NCBI GenBank assembly: GCA_963930645.1
Contig: OZ005648.1
Location: 156,759,035 to 156,823,034 of the forward strand
Length of the DNA: 64,000 bases
DNA from: Salticus scenicus
Lineage: Eukaryota; Arthropoda; Arachnida; Araneae; Salticidae
Direction of reading: 5' to 3'
The notes under the pieces are model-generated. The model was not told where the DNA came from and did not search any database. It was given only the letters and a program-made list of their open reading frames with translations. The position numbers were made by a program, and so were the translations under genes. This document shows positions 34,201 through 47,837 of this stretch, piece by piece. Every line of letters begins with the position of its first letter. The first letter of the stretch is position 1.

Positions 34201-34973
34201 TTACAAATTGTTTGTAAAAATACAAAAGTTTTAAAAGTTACAATTATCAGTAAATTTGCATATAAAACTTTTAAATATCAAATATGTGTGTTAATTTCAG
34301 CGATGAGGTATTACCACCGTTTTTCTATCACTATTTTCATATAGAAATTTTTATCACGTTTTTATAGTAATATGCTGTAATTAAGTAAGATAGATATTAT
34401 TGTATAAAAATAGTCAAAGTCAATAGTCAATATAACTTTTCTCATCCATGTAATTTCCCAACATTGTTATTGAGTTTTAATCTGTTTCATGTATCCAAAA
34501 GTATGTTAATTTACCTATTTACCTACATATTTGTATAAAATTATATTTTGAAGAATCTATTCCATTGATCTTTTTTCCGGTTTCTGGTCCTTTATAACAC
34601 GCACATTATTTATTTTAATTAATTTAATAAACACATGACTAAATTAATCGAATAATATTTCACATTTATTTATTTTATACATAAATTCAGGTAGAAAAAT
34701 TTCCTTCCGAAAGTGTTATTTATTATTATTTTGAAAATAACATTATTTACCTTCTTTATTTCTAATTCATTACTATTTATTTAGAAAATACACTCACACC
34801 CATGCGTTGATGTAATTTCAATATCAGCATTAGGAAACTTTTTAAATTAATATTGCTATATTCGTCGTTTTGACCATATATAATTAAATGTATTATTTTT
34901 ATTTATATTTATTTATTTATTTTTTAAGTAATAGTGACACTACTTTTTTCTATTTTTAAAAATCCACGTGTAA

Positions 34974-35010
<37 letters not shown>

Positions 35011-36290
35011 CGATTGTAGCAAATCCGAAGTGTTTTTTGTTTCTGAAGTTTATTTAAAATATTTTCATAGACATACATGTGCGGCATTTACACATTTTTA
35101 GAACGATTATGAAAAAGCATTATAAAATTATTTGAACTAAAATTTCAATGAGTTACAGGTGGTTTGAGATAAGAAAAACCATTTTCTACTTTTGAGTTAT
35201 TTCAAAATATCACAGCTAAGTATTTTAGCAAATATACATTTTATGGAAATGCTTCAATAATTTTATAAATTTCATGTCTTAATATTACTAATGGTAACAC
35301 AAATTTAAAAATATGATAATCTTCATTTACCTTATATTTCATTTTCCTCCTTTTTCTTAAGTTCATAATGCTTGTTCTTAACAGGAATTAAAAGCTTTTC
35401 TTCAAGTTAGTCAGATACTAGATATTAAATGATGAAGACCCTTTTTGACTTTTTGTAAATTTAATCAGAGAAAAAAACAAGACATGCTTACATCACGAAA
35501 TACAGAAGAAAGCTTACTTGCAAAGATAAATTTTGTAAACAGCCATTTTCGTTAAAAAATAATTTAAAATCTAAATAAGAATATTAAAATAAACATTCAA
35601 TAGAAAAATTCTACAATTATCCACTTAAATAAACATAAATCAGTAATATCATCTGTAAATTGCCCTTCACACTATAAACACAAATTAATGAAGATATTCA
35701 CAACTGCCATTAATTTCTATTATATCACTATATATTATAAACAATCGTGTTGAAAATGAGGTTTAAATGACTTTTGTAAATGTTTGTTTATGTGATGAGA
35801 GATCAATATCATAATAAAACATACTGTAGAGCAAGTGATATGTTTTTCAGATTTCAAACGAGAAATATTATTATTTCATTTTTTATTGAAAGATATCAAA
35901 ATTTCTAAATACAAAACATGTATCATTTTTACTCGAAAAGTAAAAAAAGTCTATTATTATTATTATTATTGTCTAAATAAGACACCAAACGAATACCCGA
36001 AAAGTGCCTCAAATCTGGTGAAATCGCTGTAAAACGAGGAAATTAGTCGACACATATATGAATTACACCATTTCAATATACTTGCAGCCACCAAAATAAA
36101 ACAATAAACTAACATTAAAAAGTTAAAATACGTAATGTTTACCAGCCTTTGATGAAGCATATTCATCAACACTAAATAGTTAGCAGAATGCTCTTGAATA
36201 TTGTTCAGTAGAGGCTAAATAAATGTACTTTAAGCTCCTTAATCAAGTCTAGGGTTTTTTTACTTGCGAACTGTAATAAATCGCTATTAT
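29359..36290. other. Long AT-rich non-coding stretch
   Basis: About 7 kb without a supported gene or repeat family. It holds microsatellites: (TA)n at 30,399-30,465 (the longest in the window), T29 at 31,209-31,237, (ATTT)n near 32,950, and (TA)n at 34,979-35,007. A short perfect hairpin 'CCACTTTG..CAAAGTGG' is near 29,440. Open frames of 60-70 codons have no domains. Confidence 0.5.
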
Positions 36291-36291
36291 A

Positions 36292-36328
<37 letters not shown>

Positions 36329-36329
<1 letters not shown>

Positions 36330-36576
36330 TAAGCAAACTAACCAAGGATAAATGAACATTAGTCCCAAAAAACGTTTCCCTAATTTGTTTGCTATATGGT
36401 CTTGCTTCCATCTGGGAAAAGTTTGGGCCTAGAAACGAGTTTTTTGGCTAAATAGTCCTTTCGTCAGAAACTTCTCATATTTCATTCCCTATAGGGGGGG
36501 GGGGGGCTCTCCTGAAAAAGGCCCTCATGGTTTTTTGGGATATTCATGTTCATTTATCATTGGTTAGTTTGCTTAT
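36329..36576. mobile_element. MITE, 248 bp, ~30 bp terminal inverted repeats
   Basis: The left end 'ATAAGCAAACTAACCA' continues as 'GGATAAATGAACAT'; the right end is its inverse, 'TGGTTAGTTTGCTTAT' preceded by 'ATGTTCATTTATCA'. It sits right against a (TA)n tract at 36,293-36,327. The interior has a G run of about 13 at 36,495. Non-coding; family unknown. Confidence 0.8.
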
Positions 36577-37660
36577 TTATTATAGTTTTATATTTCCTTT
36601 TACTGCATTTGCGCATGGGTTTATAAATACTCTGTTCCAGTTTTATATTTAAAAATTCAAGTTTTATTTCATCTGTATTCTAAGATTTATTTTATACGTA
36701 TATGTTTAATATTTGTCAGTTTTTGACTCAAAATCTTTTAAAATAATTATAACGATTTATTTAATTAAAAGAAATTGCCCTGTTTCTAATAAACATTTAA
36801 TGATTATTAATGTAGAATGTCGTTCTTTACATCGTTCGAAATGCGAACATTCCTTAAATGTATTTAAATAATATTCATTAATATTTTTAAATAATATTTT
36901 TTACATTAACTTAGAAATTGTGTATTTTTTAATTATTATTATATACTGTCATGAGAACCTTTCACTTAAGCTTCAGATTTAACGCATAACTTAAATGAAT
37001 CTCTCCCATAAAGAATTGATTGGCTTTTACAATCGATTAAATGTAAGTGCTTTTGATAGTGTTTTAAAATTATAATTTTAATTTTCCAAAATAAAAAATA
37101 AATAAATAAATGTCTAAACATATTTTGAAAAGATTAATGGACTTTATTTTTATATATTTAACAAATATTTTAATACAATAAAAAAGAAAAATGTAGAAGG
37201 ACTGAATAATATTTTTTAAACATAAAAGAAACTTTTACATTAAAATGAATGATCTTTAATGTTTAATTCTTATGAAATATTAATATTTATGTTAAGACAA
37301 CATATATATTTACATTAAATTAAAAGATTATCTTTATAACATTTTAAATTTATTTTACAAGAGCATGGAGACCATTTATTTTTTGAAATATGTAGTCAAT
37401 AGTTGAGTTTTTTACAAAATGCCGCCTTAAAACTATTCTATTATAGTTTTATTTTAAAATATAAATAATATGCAACACATTTGATTATTTTTTATTTTGA
37501 GGTTTTAATGCTTGTCCAATTTCTTTTCTTTTCTTATTTTCTTTCTATAAATTACTATGTTTAATTATATAAATCGTATCAAAATAAACTGTTTTATGCA
37601 GCTATTTTGATTCCGTATGCTGTAACATATCATAAAAATATTATTCTTTGAAAATCAACT
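36577..37660. other. AT-rich non-coding DNA
   Basis: No recognisable feature. Confidence 0.4.
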
Positions 37661-39973
37661 ATTATAATCTAACCTAATTGTAATGCAATACTTTGTTTTA
37701 TATTTTAAATTTAGCTATTACATTCATAGATTAAATTATTAAAAACAGTATTAAAGTAATTGATTGAAAACGAGTAGAAAATAGAAAATAATATATAATG
37801 TCTGATTGCTCATTACATAAGTACAACCTTGTTTTTGTACTCGTACATAATAGATAATAGTATAAAAAAGCCAGATAAATATAGATATTAATAGCAGATT
37901 ATACTTTCCCAACAATTCATTTTCATTAAGTGATAATTTTATAAATCAGTGCTTCATATACACTTAATGGTATTTTTAAATTAATTTCGTTATGTTTAAT
38001 GTATTAAATGTAAAAATGAATAAATATATTTACATAAATTAAAAAGAGCCATAAAATTATTCTACTTAAAATACTGAATTTATGCTACCAATATAAAGCA
38101 AATTGCTTTTAACAACGAATATTAAGCAATTAACTTAATTTCTCTTCATGTAACATTATAATCGCCTAAATGTATCTAATATTTCTTTCTTTTTTCCCCT
38201 GTAAAACAAAATGAGATTTAATTGTCGATAAAACTAATAAATATTAATTTTTTGGACTTAATACAGTTATTTCCTCGTAGAGGAACTATCGTATGAAAAT
38301 ACAAATTACAAGCTCATATATTTGACATAAACATATACAACGTATAGGATACAAAGCATTTCTTTCTCATTTGTTTTAATCTTAGTAATTTCAGAAATGG
38401 ATTTAATTTTTTTTAAATTTATTGCATGGATTTATCATAATGATAATAGTTTATGAGAAAATTATATTTAATAAAAAGCAGAAAAGAAAATTTAATCGGT
38501 AATTTGCAAATACACTAAAAAAATTATTATGACTGTTTTATGAAATCTCTGTAAAAATGAAAATTAAATTAAATAAGTACATGTCCTTATGTATTGTTTC
38601 AGATAATGAATTTCATGCTAGTGTAATAATCGCCGTTCACGTAATTAATACTTACAATTATAATTAAATATTTTATAAAAATTAAAAAATAGGATTTGTG
38701 GTATTAAAATTGAAAAAAAGAAAAATGCTTAACATATTGAAAAAAGCTGTAATTCAAGTACGTCCCCCCCCCTCCCCACATTTTGCCTTTAAAAGATATT
38801 ATATATAATTACATGAATTTCTAGATAAATAATTTTGAAATACTCAATTACTTCTTCAGTTGCAATAAATTAAAACATGAATAATGCGTAATGAGTAATG
38901 ATAATTTTATGTATTTTTTTAATACTTTAAAAAGTGCGAAAGGAAAAAGTATACATTAAATAATTCACCATAAAACAACTCACATCTAGATGAAGGTGAT
39001 TTAAAGATTTGAAGCATTTATATAAACTTTTTATTCTTCTAAAAAATGTAGTGTTTTTTTCCTTTTTGTTAAATTGAAATAAAATATTACTAAAAACGCT
39101 TGGTATCTGATTTAAATGGCTGTACTTTGAAATAATAATGAATATTTTCCTGGATATTAAGCTTTAAATTATTTCGCGTTTAATTCAAGTAAAAAAATCT
39201 GCATATAACTAAATATTTTATTAAATTATTTCATTCAAATTTAACATATCCATGAATTCCTGTATTGCGTAAATTTAAAACTATAAACTTAGTTAAAATA
39301 TTTTTAATGAACAAAAACGACTACATTTAGGCAAAAGACAAATTTATAATATTATAAATTATGAACAGTATTAAAAAACGCATATGGTAAGCTTAGATTA
39401 AAAAAAAAAAAAAAAAATGCAATTTTATAAGTAAAAGGGAATGCGATGATACAGTACAAAAGAATAACTTAAAGTTATTTATGAATATAATGCTTTCTTA
39501 ACAAATGAGAATTACCTCAAGAATAAACAGAACCATTTAAAAATTAAAATATATCCTTTAAAAAAATTGTATGTATTAAATGAAAGAAAAAAGAACACAT
39601 CTGATACTTAGCAAAATAAATACTAAAATCTAGGAATCATAATTAACAGGTATTCAAAATAATTTTAATTAATACATACCTACCAACATACTAATTAATA
39701 TCGCATAGTATTGCTACTACTCTCTTTTTTTTTTCATACCAGGTCTTTTGAAAAGTATTTTTCTTCTTATTGAATCGGAATTACATTGGGAGAAAATTGC
39801 TCCAAAAATAAAGTGGTGAGGGAAAATATGGGCGGTACTAATAATACAAAGAATGATAATTAGAATGTTAGCAGTATATATATATATATATTCTATATAT
39901 ATCGTATTCTCTCTCTATGTATATATATATAATATGGTTTATTGTTTTGCTTATTCAGAAGAATTAGTTTCGA
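37661..39973. repeat. Tandem duplication, unit 1 (~2.31 kb)
   Basis: The unit starts 'ATTATAATCTAACCTAATTG' and ends 'GAATTAGTTTCGA'. It is repeated immediately in the same orientation. Contents: AT-rich non-coding DNA, a C9 T C4 run near 38,764, an A run of 18 near 39,400, and an interrupted TA microsatellite at 39,875-39,935. No gene or transposase. The junction shares the dinucleotide AT between unit end and unit start. Confidence 0.95.
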
Positions 39974-42285
39974 ATTATAATCTAACCTAATTGTAATGCA
40001 ATACTTTGTTTTATATTTTAAATTTAGCTATTACATTCATAGATTAAATTATTAAAAACAGTATTAAAGTAATTGATTGAAAACGAGTAGAAAATAGAAA
40101 ATAATATATAATGTCTGATTGCTCATTACATAAGTACAACCTTGTTTTTGTACTCGTACATAATAGATAATAGTATAAAAAAGCCAGATAAATATAGATA
40201 TTAATAGCAGATTATACTTTCCCAACAATTCATTTTCATTAAGTGATAATTTTATAAATCAGTGCTTCATATACACTTAATGGTATTTTTAAATTAATTT
40301 CGTTATGTTTAATGTATTAAATGTAAAAATGAATAAATATATTTACATAAATTAAAAAGAGCCATAAAATTATTCTACTTAAAATACTGAATTTATGCTA
40401 CCAATATAAAGCAAATTGCTTTTAACAACGAATATTAAGCAATTAACTTAATTTCTCTTCATGTAACATTATAATCGCCTAAATGTATCTAATATTTCTT
40501 TCTTTTTTCCCCTGTAAAACAAAATGAGATTTAATTGTCGATAAAACTAATAAATATTAATTTTTTGGACTTAATACAGTTATTTCCTCGTAGAGGAACT
40601 ATCGTATGAAAATACAAATTACAAGCTCATATATTTGACATAAACATATACAACGTATAGGATACAAAGCATTTCTTTCTCATTTGTTTTAATCTTAGTA
40701 ATTTCAGAAATGGATTTAATTTTTTTTAAATTTATTGCATGGATTTATCATAATGATAATAGTTTATGAGAAAATTATATTTAATAAAAAGCAGAAAAGA
40801 AAATTTAATCGGTAATTTGCAAATACACTAAAAAAATTATTATGACTGTTTTATGAAATCTCTGTAAAAATGAAAATTAAATTAAATAAGTACATGTCCT
40901 TATGTATTGTTTCAGATAATGAATTTCATGCTAGTGTAATAATCGCCGTTCACGTAATTAATACTTACAATTATAATTAAATATTTTATAAAAATTAAAA
41001 AATAGGATTTGTGGTATTAAAATTGAAAAAAAGAAAAATGCTTAACATATTGAAAAAAGCTGTAATTCAAGTACGTCCCCCCCCTCCCCACATTTTGCCT
41101 TTAAAAGATATTATATATAATTACATGAATTTCTAGATAAATAATTTTGAAATACTCAATTACTTCTTCAGTTGCAATAAATTAAAACATGAATAATGCG
41201 TAATGAGTAATGATAATTTTATGTATTTTTTTAATACTTTAAAAAGTGCGAAAGGAAAAAGTATACATTAAATAATTCACCATAAAACAACTCACATCTA
41301 GATGAAGGTGATTTAAAGATTTGAAGCATTTATATAAACTTTTTATTCTTCTAAAAAATGTAGTGTTTTTTTCCTTTTTGTTAAATTGAAATAAAATATT
41401 ACTAAAAACGCTTGGTATCTGATTTAAATGGCTGTACTTTGAAATAATAATGAATATTTTCCTGGATATTAAGCTTTAAATTATTTCGCGTTTAATTCAA
41501 GTAAAAAAATCTGCATATAACTAAATATTTTATTAAATTATTTCATTCAAATTTAACATATCCATGAATTCCTGTATTGCGTAAATTTAAAACTATAAAC
41601 TTAGTTAAAATATTTTTAATGAACAAAAACGACTACATTTAGGCAAAAGACAAATTTATAATATTATAAATTATGAACAGTATTAAAAAACGCATATGGT
41701 AAGCTTAGATTAAAAAAAAAAAAAAAATGCAATTTTATAAGTAAAAGGGAATGCGATGATACAGTACAAAAGAATAACTTAAAGTTATTTATGAATATAA
41801 TGCTTTCTTAACAAATGAGAATTACCTCAAGAATAAACAGAACCATTTAAAAATTAAAATATATCCTTTAAAAAAATTGTATGTATTAAATGAAAGAAAA
41901 AAGAACACATCTGATACTTAGCAAAATAAATACTAAAATCTAGGAATCATAATTAACAGGTATTCAAAATAATTTTAATTAATACATACCTACCAACATA
42001 CTAATTAATATCGCATAGTATTGCTACTACTCTCTTTTTTTTTTCATACCAGGTCTTTTGAAAAGTATTTTTCTTCTTATTGAATCGGAATTACATTGGG
42101 AGAAAATTGCTCCAAAAATAAAGTGGTGAGGGAAAATATGGGCGGTACTAATAATACAAAGAATGATAATTAGAATGTTAGCAGTATATATATATATATA
42201 TTCTATATATATCGTATTCTCTCTCTATGTATATATATATAATATGGTTTATTGTTTTGCTTATTCAGAAGAATTAGTTTCGAAT
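39974..42285. repeat. Tandem duplication, unit 2 (~2.31 kb)
   Basis: By reading the two units side by side I found differences only in homopolymers: C8 rather than C9 near 41,080 and A16 rather than A18 near 41,712. The period is 2313 bp at the start and 2310 at the end, fully explained by these. After the unit, unique sequence 'CTGAAATTTTCTTACTGC' begins. Either very recent or an assembly artefact. Confidence 0.95.
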
Positions 42286-42883
42286 CTGAAATTTTCTTAC
42301 TGCTTACTTCATAGACAAAATGTAAAAATTCAACTAATAAAATGTTATTACATAAACAATTTTGATTACAATTATCTTTTTTCTTCCAGAAAGAACTCCA
42401 TATTTTAGCACACATACATTTGACGAATCTAGACTAATTCCACTATACTGAGTGACTGCAACTGACCAAAAGAGAATTTTATGGACAGGAATACTTTCAA
42501 TTTTTGATAACTGCTATAGAGTATATAATACTGGTAAATTAAGGTATATATAATGTACTAAGTTTGATCTTGCATGTAGTTGTTTTAAAATTCTTAAAGA
42601 AATTCATAAATACTTTGCCGATTTGTGATATGGACTTTTATTTAATATTTATGGAATGTACAAAATGTTACTCGTTTCATGTATTTCCTGGCCGTATTCC
42701 ACATTTTGTAAAATATCTATGTATTTTATAAACTAACGGCTTTAAAATTTTGTCGGCAGCATACATACAGAGTTAATGTATTAAATTTTCTGCCATAAAC
42801 AGCCACTTGTAGTAAAAATTAAGAGAAATTTGCAGCCAAGTTTGGTATGCAGAAAAAGGCAATTCATGGGAGGAGTTCAAGGG

Positions 42884-42920
<37 letters not shown>

Positions 42921-43904
42921 AGTACAAAAATGTGTTTAGGTAACGCTTCGCTTGGAAAAATGTAAAATGCAATACATGATGCTTCATACGAATTTTATAA
43001 ACAATAGAATAATTATTTCTATTTGATAGCTTTTATGTAATTTTAGGTGTTATATTTGCTTTTTAGAGATGCAAAACCCTATAATGTCGGTATTAAAAAC
43101 TGCTTAAAGCTTATTTCCCTAAATCGTGCACATACCAAAGTTTGTGGCAATTTGCTTTTATATTAAGCTACAGTAGGTAGTGTATAGAGGGAGTTGAATT
43201 AAAACTACCCCGTGTGTACTGTATGTATACATTCACAGTCAAATTTGGTACGTAGAAATGAAAGAAAATATGCAGGATTGTAATTTATTCCATAACACAT
43301 TTACATGAATACGCACAGGAACAGAAACACACGCATATACATACATTTATATATATAATTGTGTGTGCGTGTGTGTATACGCCTTTGTACCTTTATGTGT
43401 GTAGGTGTGCTGTAGAATAATATACTATCTACTAAATTTTAATCTAAAAAATTTTAAGAAACACTTTATATATAGAAAAAATTATTTTTAATTCATTTTT
43501 TTAAATCCCTTTTGAGATTTTCCCCCATTCCTTTTTACTGTACAAAATACATAACGAGAGAAAAGATTTTTTACATTATTTGAGAAAGACAAATGGCCAT
43601 ATAACACAAAGATTTGTAATTTTGTGTTATATTCCTTTTTTTTTTTTTTTTTTTTTTTTTATCACGGCAGATCATTAATATTTTTTTAAGCGACAATCTA
43701 ATTATTCTAATTGTACTGTTATTGGTTATTGGCGAAGAAACAAAGATAATTAATGAAAACAGTGTTTGTAATTCACTTAATTATCACTTTTTTTTAAGTA
43801 AGTGATAAAACAACTAGGAATTATTTTTATAAAAATTATAATTTCTTTTCTATGTAATTCTATAGAAAATGTTTTATGTATACAATGTATAAAAAAGAAA
43901 TGTT
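42286..43904. other. AT-rich non-coding DNA with homopolymers
   Basis: A run of about 30 at 42,889-42,919, a T run of about 23 at 43,638, and a GT-rich tract near 43,360. No gene is supported. Confidence 0.45.
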
Positions 43905-44855
43905 ATAAAATCTTTTTGTAAAAAAAATAGAACCGACTCCAAAAAGGAACTGCTATTCAAACAAATAAAAATGAAAGAAAATTGGCAGAAAATGGAACTG
44001 TAAATTGCGCCTAAAAGTATAAAATAATTTCCTTCGCCAAACAACCTATAACACTACAATTAATCATAACTTTTGAAGTCGGCGCAAAATAAAATAAAAT
44101 TTAATTAGTTTTTAAAGGTTTGTCTTTAGACCGGTAGCAACAAATGCTATTGTTTCGATTGATCCATTTTCATGTTTTCTTTATTATTTTATCACTGTAT
44201 ACAATTGGTCCATTAGTAGCATCTACATAGAACAGTGAACATTCTTCACAATGCGGTATTTATGTTTCTACGAAGTTAGAGTTTCCTTTGCAAATTTAGT
44301 ATAACTTTGATGGCTTTTGGATTTGAGGATCAAAACGTAAGGCAAAAATATACACGCAAGATGTATACTTTCATAATATATATTGTACGATGTGTTGTTT
44401 CATATTCTTGATTTATCTCTTGATATACCTTATGAAAATAATCATGATATCCCAAAGAAATTAAATATGTTTGCCAGATAATTTTGCGATTTTTCTTTCA
44501 CCAAGGACTTCAGATACCAGCATCTTCGCCAACTTTTGCTGCTTACGAAATCTTATTTGTTTTCTTGAATCAAATTAGTTCTCGGTTGCGTTTTGCAGGT
44601 AACAATGTGAGATATGTATTTTGAATGGGATTTGATTTTTGTATTGAACAAAGGTATCAATTTTTATTTAATTTTGCGCCGACTTCAAAAGTTACGATTA
44701 ATTGTAGTGTTATAGGTTGTTTGGCGAAGGAAATTATTTTATACTTTTAGGCGCAATTTACAGTTCCATTTTCTGCCAATTTTCTTTCATTTTTATTTGT
44801 TTGAATAGCAGTTCCTTTTTGGAGTCGGTTCTATTTTTTTACAAAAAGATTTTAT
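43905..44855. mobile_element. Element with ~195 bp near-perfect terminal inverted repeats
   Basis: The left arm 43,905-44,099 is repeated inverted at 44,661-44,855, with only a handful of differences. The arm begins 'ATAAAATCTTTTTGTAAAAA', then carries 'TAGAACCGACTCC', 'GGCGAAGGAAATTATTTTAT' (inverted sense) and 'TTTTGAAGTCGGCGCAAAAT'. The 561 bp centre has no open frame or transposase motif in either strand. Long, little-diverged arms suggest a recent non-autonomous fold-back DNA transposon. Target duplication was not resolved because the flanks are A/T runs. Confidence 0.85.
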
Positions 44856-45379
44856 TTTTCTCTTTTCAGTGAAAACTTATTTATATAGCAGAGCATCAGA
44901 AGACGTTCGACGGATGTTTCACAAATCATAAGTTTCAAGAAAAGTGACATTACTCAAAAAAATGGTTTATGTCACTGAAAAATACATGAAATGCACCCAA
45001 TGTGAAAAAAAAAAAGTTACATCTCCATCTAGAAAGTTATCCACTCGAGAGACAGTTGTGCCAGTTTTTTTATAGTCAAGTTATTTTTAAGTTGATTTTT
45101 CTCAAATGCTGCATTTTTAAGTTGTGTTACTTTTCTTGCCTTTATCGGATATGAGCAAAAAACTATCTATTGAATGAACATACGTTAAATTAAAAAGTCT
45201 TTAGAAATGTAAAGGACGGATACGCTGTATTCGTAACCGAAAATTCTGTTAGGCATATATATTGTACTTTACAGTGAATACGTGTCACCCGCTGCGCTGG
45301 AAATTGCGCAATGTAAAGTTCAAATAAAGAGCAAAATATGCATTGCAGCTGACGGACAGAAGTTTCAACATCGACACTT
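44856..45379. other. Non-coding DNA
   Basis: No open frame of note. It includes 'CGTGTCACCCGCTGCGC' near 45,283. Confidence 0.35.
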
Positions 45380-46478
45380 ACATACTGCTTTTACCATTGT
45401 ATCTGCATGCGTTCAACAGTTAGAGTGAGGACAGATTTTCGTGAGTATTCTGTAATTTGTTTATATCTTAATGAAATCATAATGAAACCTATTTCAGGCC
45501 AAGATCATTACGACAACAAAAAAAGTATTAAAATTGAATCATCTCTTACGAAGTTATAAGCTAAAAAATTTCAACAACAACAACGAGAAACATGGTTTGC
45601 ATTGAGAACCTCTTCCTTTCTTAAGTCGGTTTAAAACGTCTATCCGTTAATCGAGATAGGAGCGCTAATTTCGCTCTTTTTCACCAGATGGTGCTTTATT
45701 TTCTTTAGATTGTAAAGAAGTTATAATGGGACCTACTTTAGACCAAGATCTCTACAACAAAAAAAAAGTATCAATTAACCGTATTTTGAACTATATAGCG
45801 TATGTCTCAGCAGCTACGCTACAACGTGAGCAATGTAACTCAAGTATGTATAGTGTAAAAAATTGCGAACAAAAAAATGCACGTTTTTAGCCTTGTATTT
45901 TTAGCGTCAATGTCAAAACTATCTTTTCGTACTAAATCGATGATGCTCTGCAATTTTATAATTCACTTTTTCCCCCTGTCTTGAACCGTTTCCGAGACAG
46001 GAACGTTAGTATGAATATCTAAACTATCTTTTTGTACTAAATCGGTCAGCTTTGTAATTCACTTTTTCTGTAGAACCGTTTTCGAGATAGGAACACTAAC
46101 TCCGCTATTTTCCACCAGGTGGCGCTTCAAGCGGTTTAACCTTGTACAGCATGGCCACTTTGCTATACTTACATACCATTTTTATCACTATAGCTGCAGT
46201 CGTTTAGCAGTTAAAAGAGTTGGGACTGATATTTTTGGGCATCCTGTATTTTCTTTAGATCGTAAAGACATTACAATGGGACCTATTGTAGACCAAGACC
46301 TTTTGAACAAAACAAAAAGTATCAAAATCGGAGCATCCGTTCAGAAGTTATGAGCTAACAAACATAAAAAAAACATACGGTTTGAATTGAGAACCTTCCT
46401 TCTTTTTTTGAAGTCGGTTAAAAAAAAACATACGGTTTGAATTGAGAACCTTCCTTCTTTTTTTGAAGTCGGTTAAAA
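45380..46478. repeat. Cluster of diverged repeat copies with GAAGTCGGTT ends
   Basis: Three related modules: about 45,380-45,645, 45,646-45,790 and 46,080-46,420. Shared ordered blocks are 'GAGATAGGA(G/A)C', a 'CACCAG(G/A)TGG' box, 'TTTCTTTAGATnGTAAAGA', 'GGGACCTA', 'AGACCAAGA', 'AAAGTATCAA', 'TCAGAAGTTATGAGCTAA'-like and finally 'TTGAGAACC' with '(A)AGTCGGTT'. At the end a 55 bp segment is exactly duplicated in tandem (46,371 and 46,426). The 'AAGTCGGTT' end also occurs in the arms of the preceding element. No coding potential. Confidence 0.65.
46112..46125 (+). promoter_or_regulatory. CTCF-consensus-like site
   Basis: 'CCACCAGGTGGCGC' fits the CTCF consensus CCASYAGRKGGCRS at every position. 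Related cores are at 45,684 (degenerate), 48,602-48,615 (minus) and 48,775-48,787 (plus), all inside repeats. Binding is not shown by sequence alone. Confidence 0.4.
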
Positions 46479-47835
46479 AGAAAAGCCATTAGTCAATTCA
46501 GTAGAGTCGCTGATGTCGCTGAAAAAAGATATATCCTGAAAGAATTCAGGAAAAATTTCTGTAATAAAATCTTATTAAACAGCAAATTTGAATGGATCTA
46601 GTGGTAAAAATATTAGTTGAAGTATAGTACTGTACTAAGTGAATCATTGTAACGGTTTTCAAAGTATGCAAAACTACGGCAATTAACTTTTCTGCGATTA
46701 AATATATTGTTACTTTATTTGCTACTTTTTAATGTTCGTCAAAATGTAAAAATGATTTTGGCACAAAATGATTGTAATTATTTATAAAGTTAAATATTGC
46801 AAATTTTAAAAACATTGTACAACACACAATACAAATTATTGTAATTTTTAGCATTTACATTTCGCACATGCTTTTTTTTTAGAAATTAGAATATACTTAA
46901 TACCTATATTATTATCTAGAAAATAATCATGGATTTTACTCAGACAGATTTAATCTCTTATAATCTTAGTTGTTACATTTTTAATTTAGCTGAATTGTTA
47001 GATAATGAAATATTATAGAGTACAGAAAACGCCTGTTTATTTAAAAATATGTTTTTTAGATTTTTTTTTTTTTTTTTTAATTCAAATTTTTACATATTAA
47101 AAGTTGAGTGTGAAATTTGATGACTCATTCAGCCATTTCAATACTGGTATAATCGTTGAATTTTTATTAAAAGAAATTTTCATACTATCTAGAAGACTGT
47201 GTAGAAGAAAAAATAAAAGTACACAATATGCAAAGTATCAACTATTTATATCGTTAGGCAATTTCAGGAATAGTTTGACGTTTAATTTATCATTAGGTTA
47301 TCAATATGCGAATGTTTGAGTTTTGATCATGTATTGTATTGTTAGTTTATAGAAATAATTCTGAGAATTTTAATATTGATGGTGATTTATTTAAAGAAAT
47401 ATTTCTTTATATGTCATATACAAATGAAAAAAGAATTAAAATTTCTTTCTAAATACTGACACAGTAAGTATATCTTTTTAAGATATTTTAAATAAACCAA
47501 TTAGAATTCATGAAGATGTTTTATTATCTACAAGTTATGATATCATTTATTTAATTTTCAAATCAATATGAATGAAACTAATGTTTTGAAAGAAAATGCA
47601 TTTTTCTAAAGTGTTATCAATTTTTATTGCACGTGGTTACATTGATGCATTATGATGCAATCACAGAAGCTATTCGTTAAAAAAAACTGTCTTTCACGAA
47701 TTACTTATTTTAATAATTGTTGTACAAAGAAGTACAAAGTCTTAGTAATTCATTCATCAATAAAAAGATTCGTTGATTATTTAACGCTGTCTAAGAATTA
47801 AAGAAAATTGAATTTAAAAGTTTGATAAATATATA
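46479..47835. other. AT-rich non-coding DNA
   Basis: A T run at 47,060-47,077. The 71-codon open frame at 47,104-47,319 has no domain. Confidence 0.4.
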
Positions 47836-47837
47836 TA

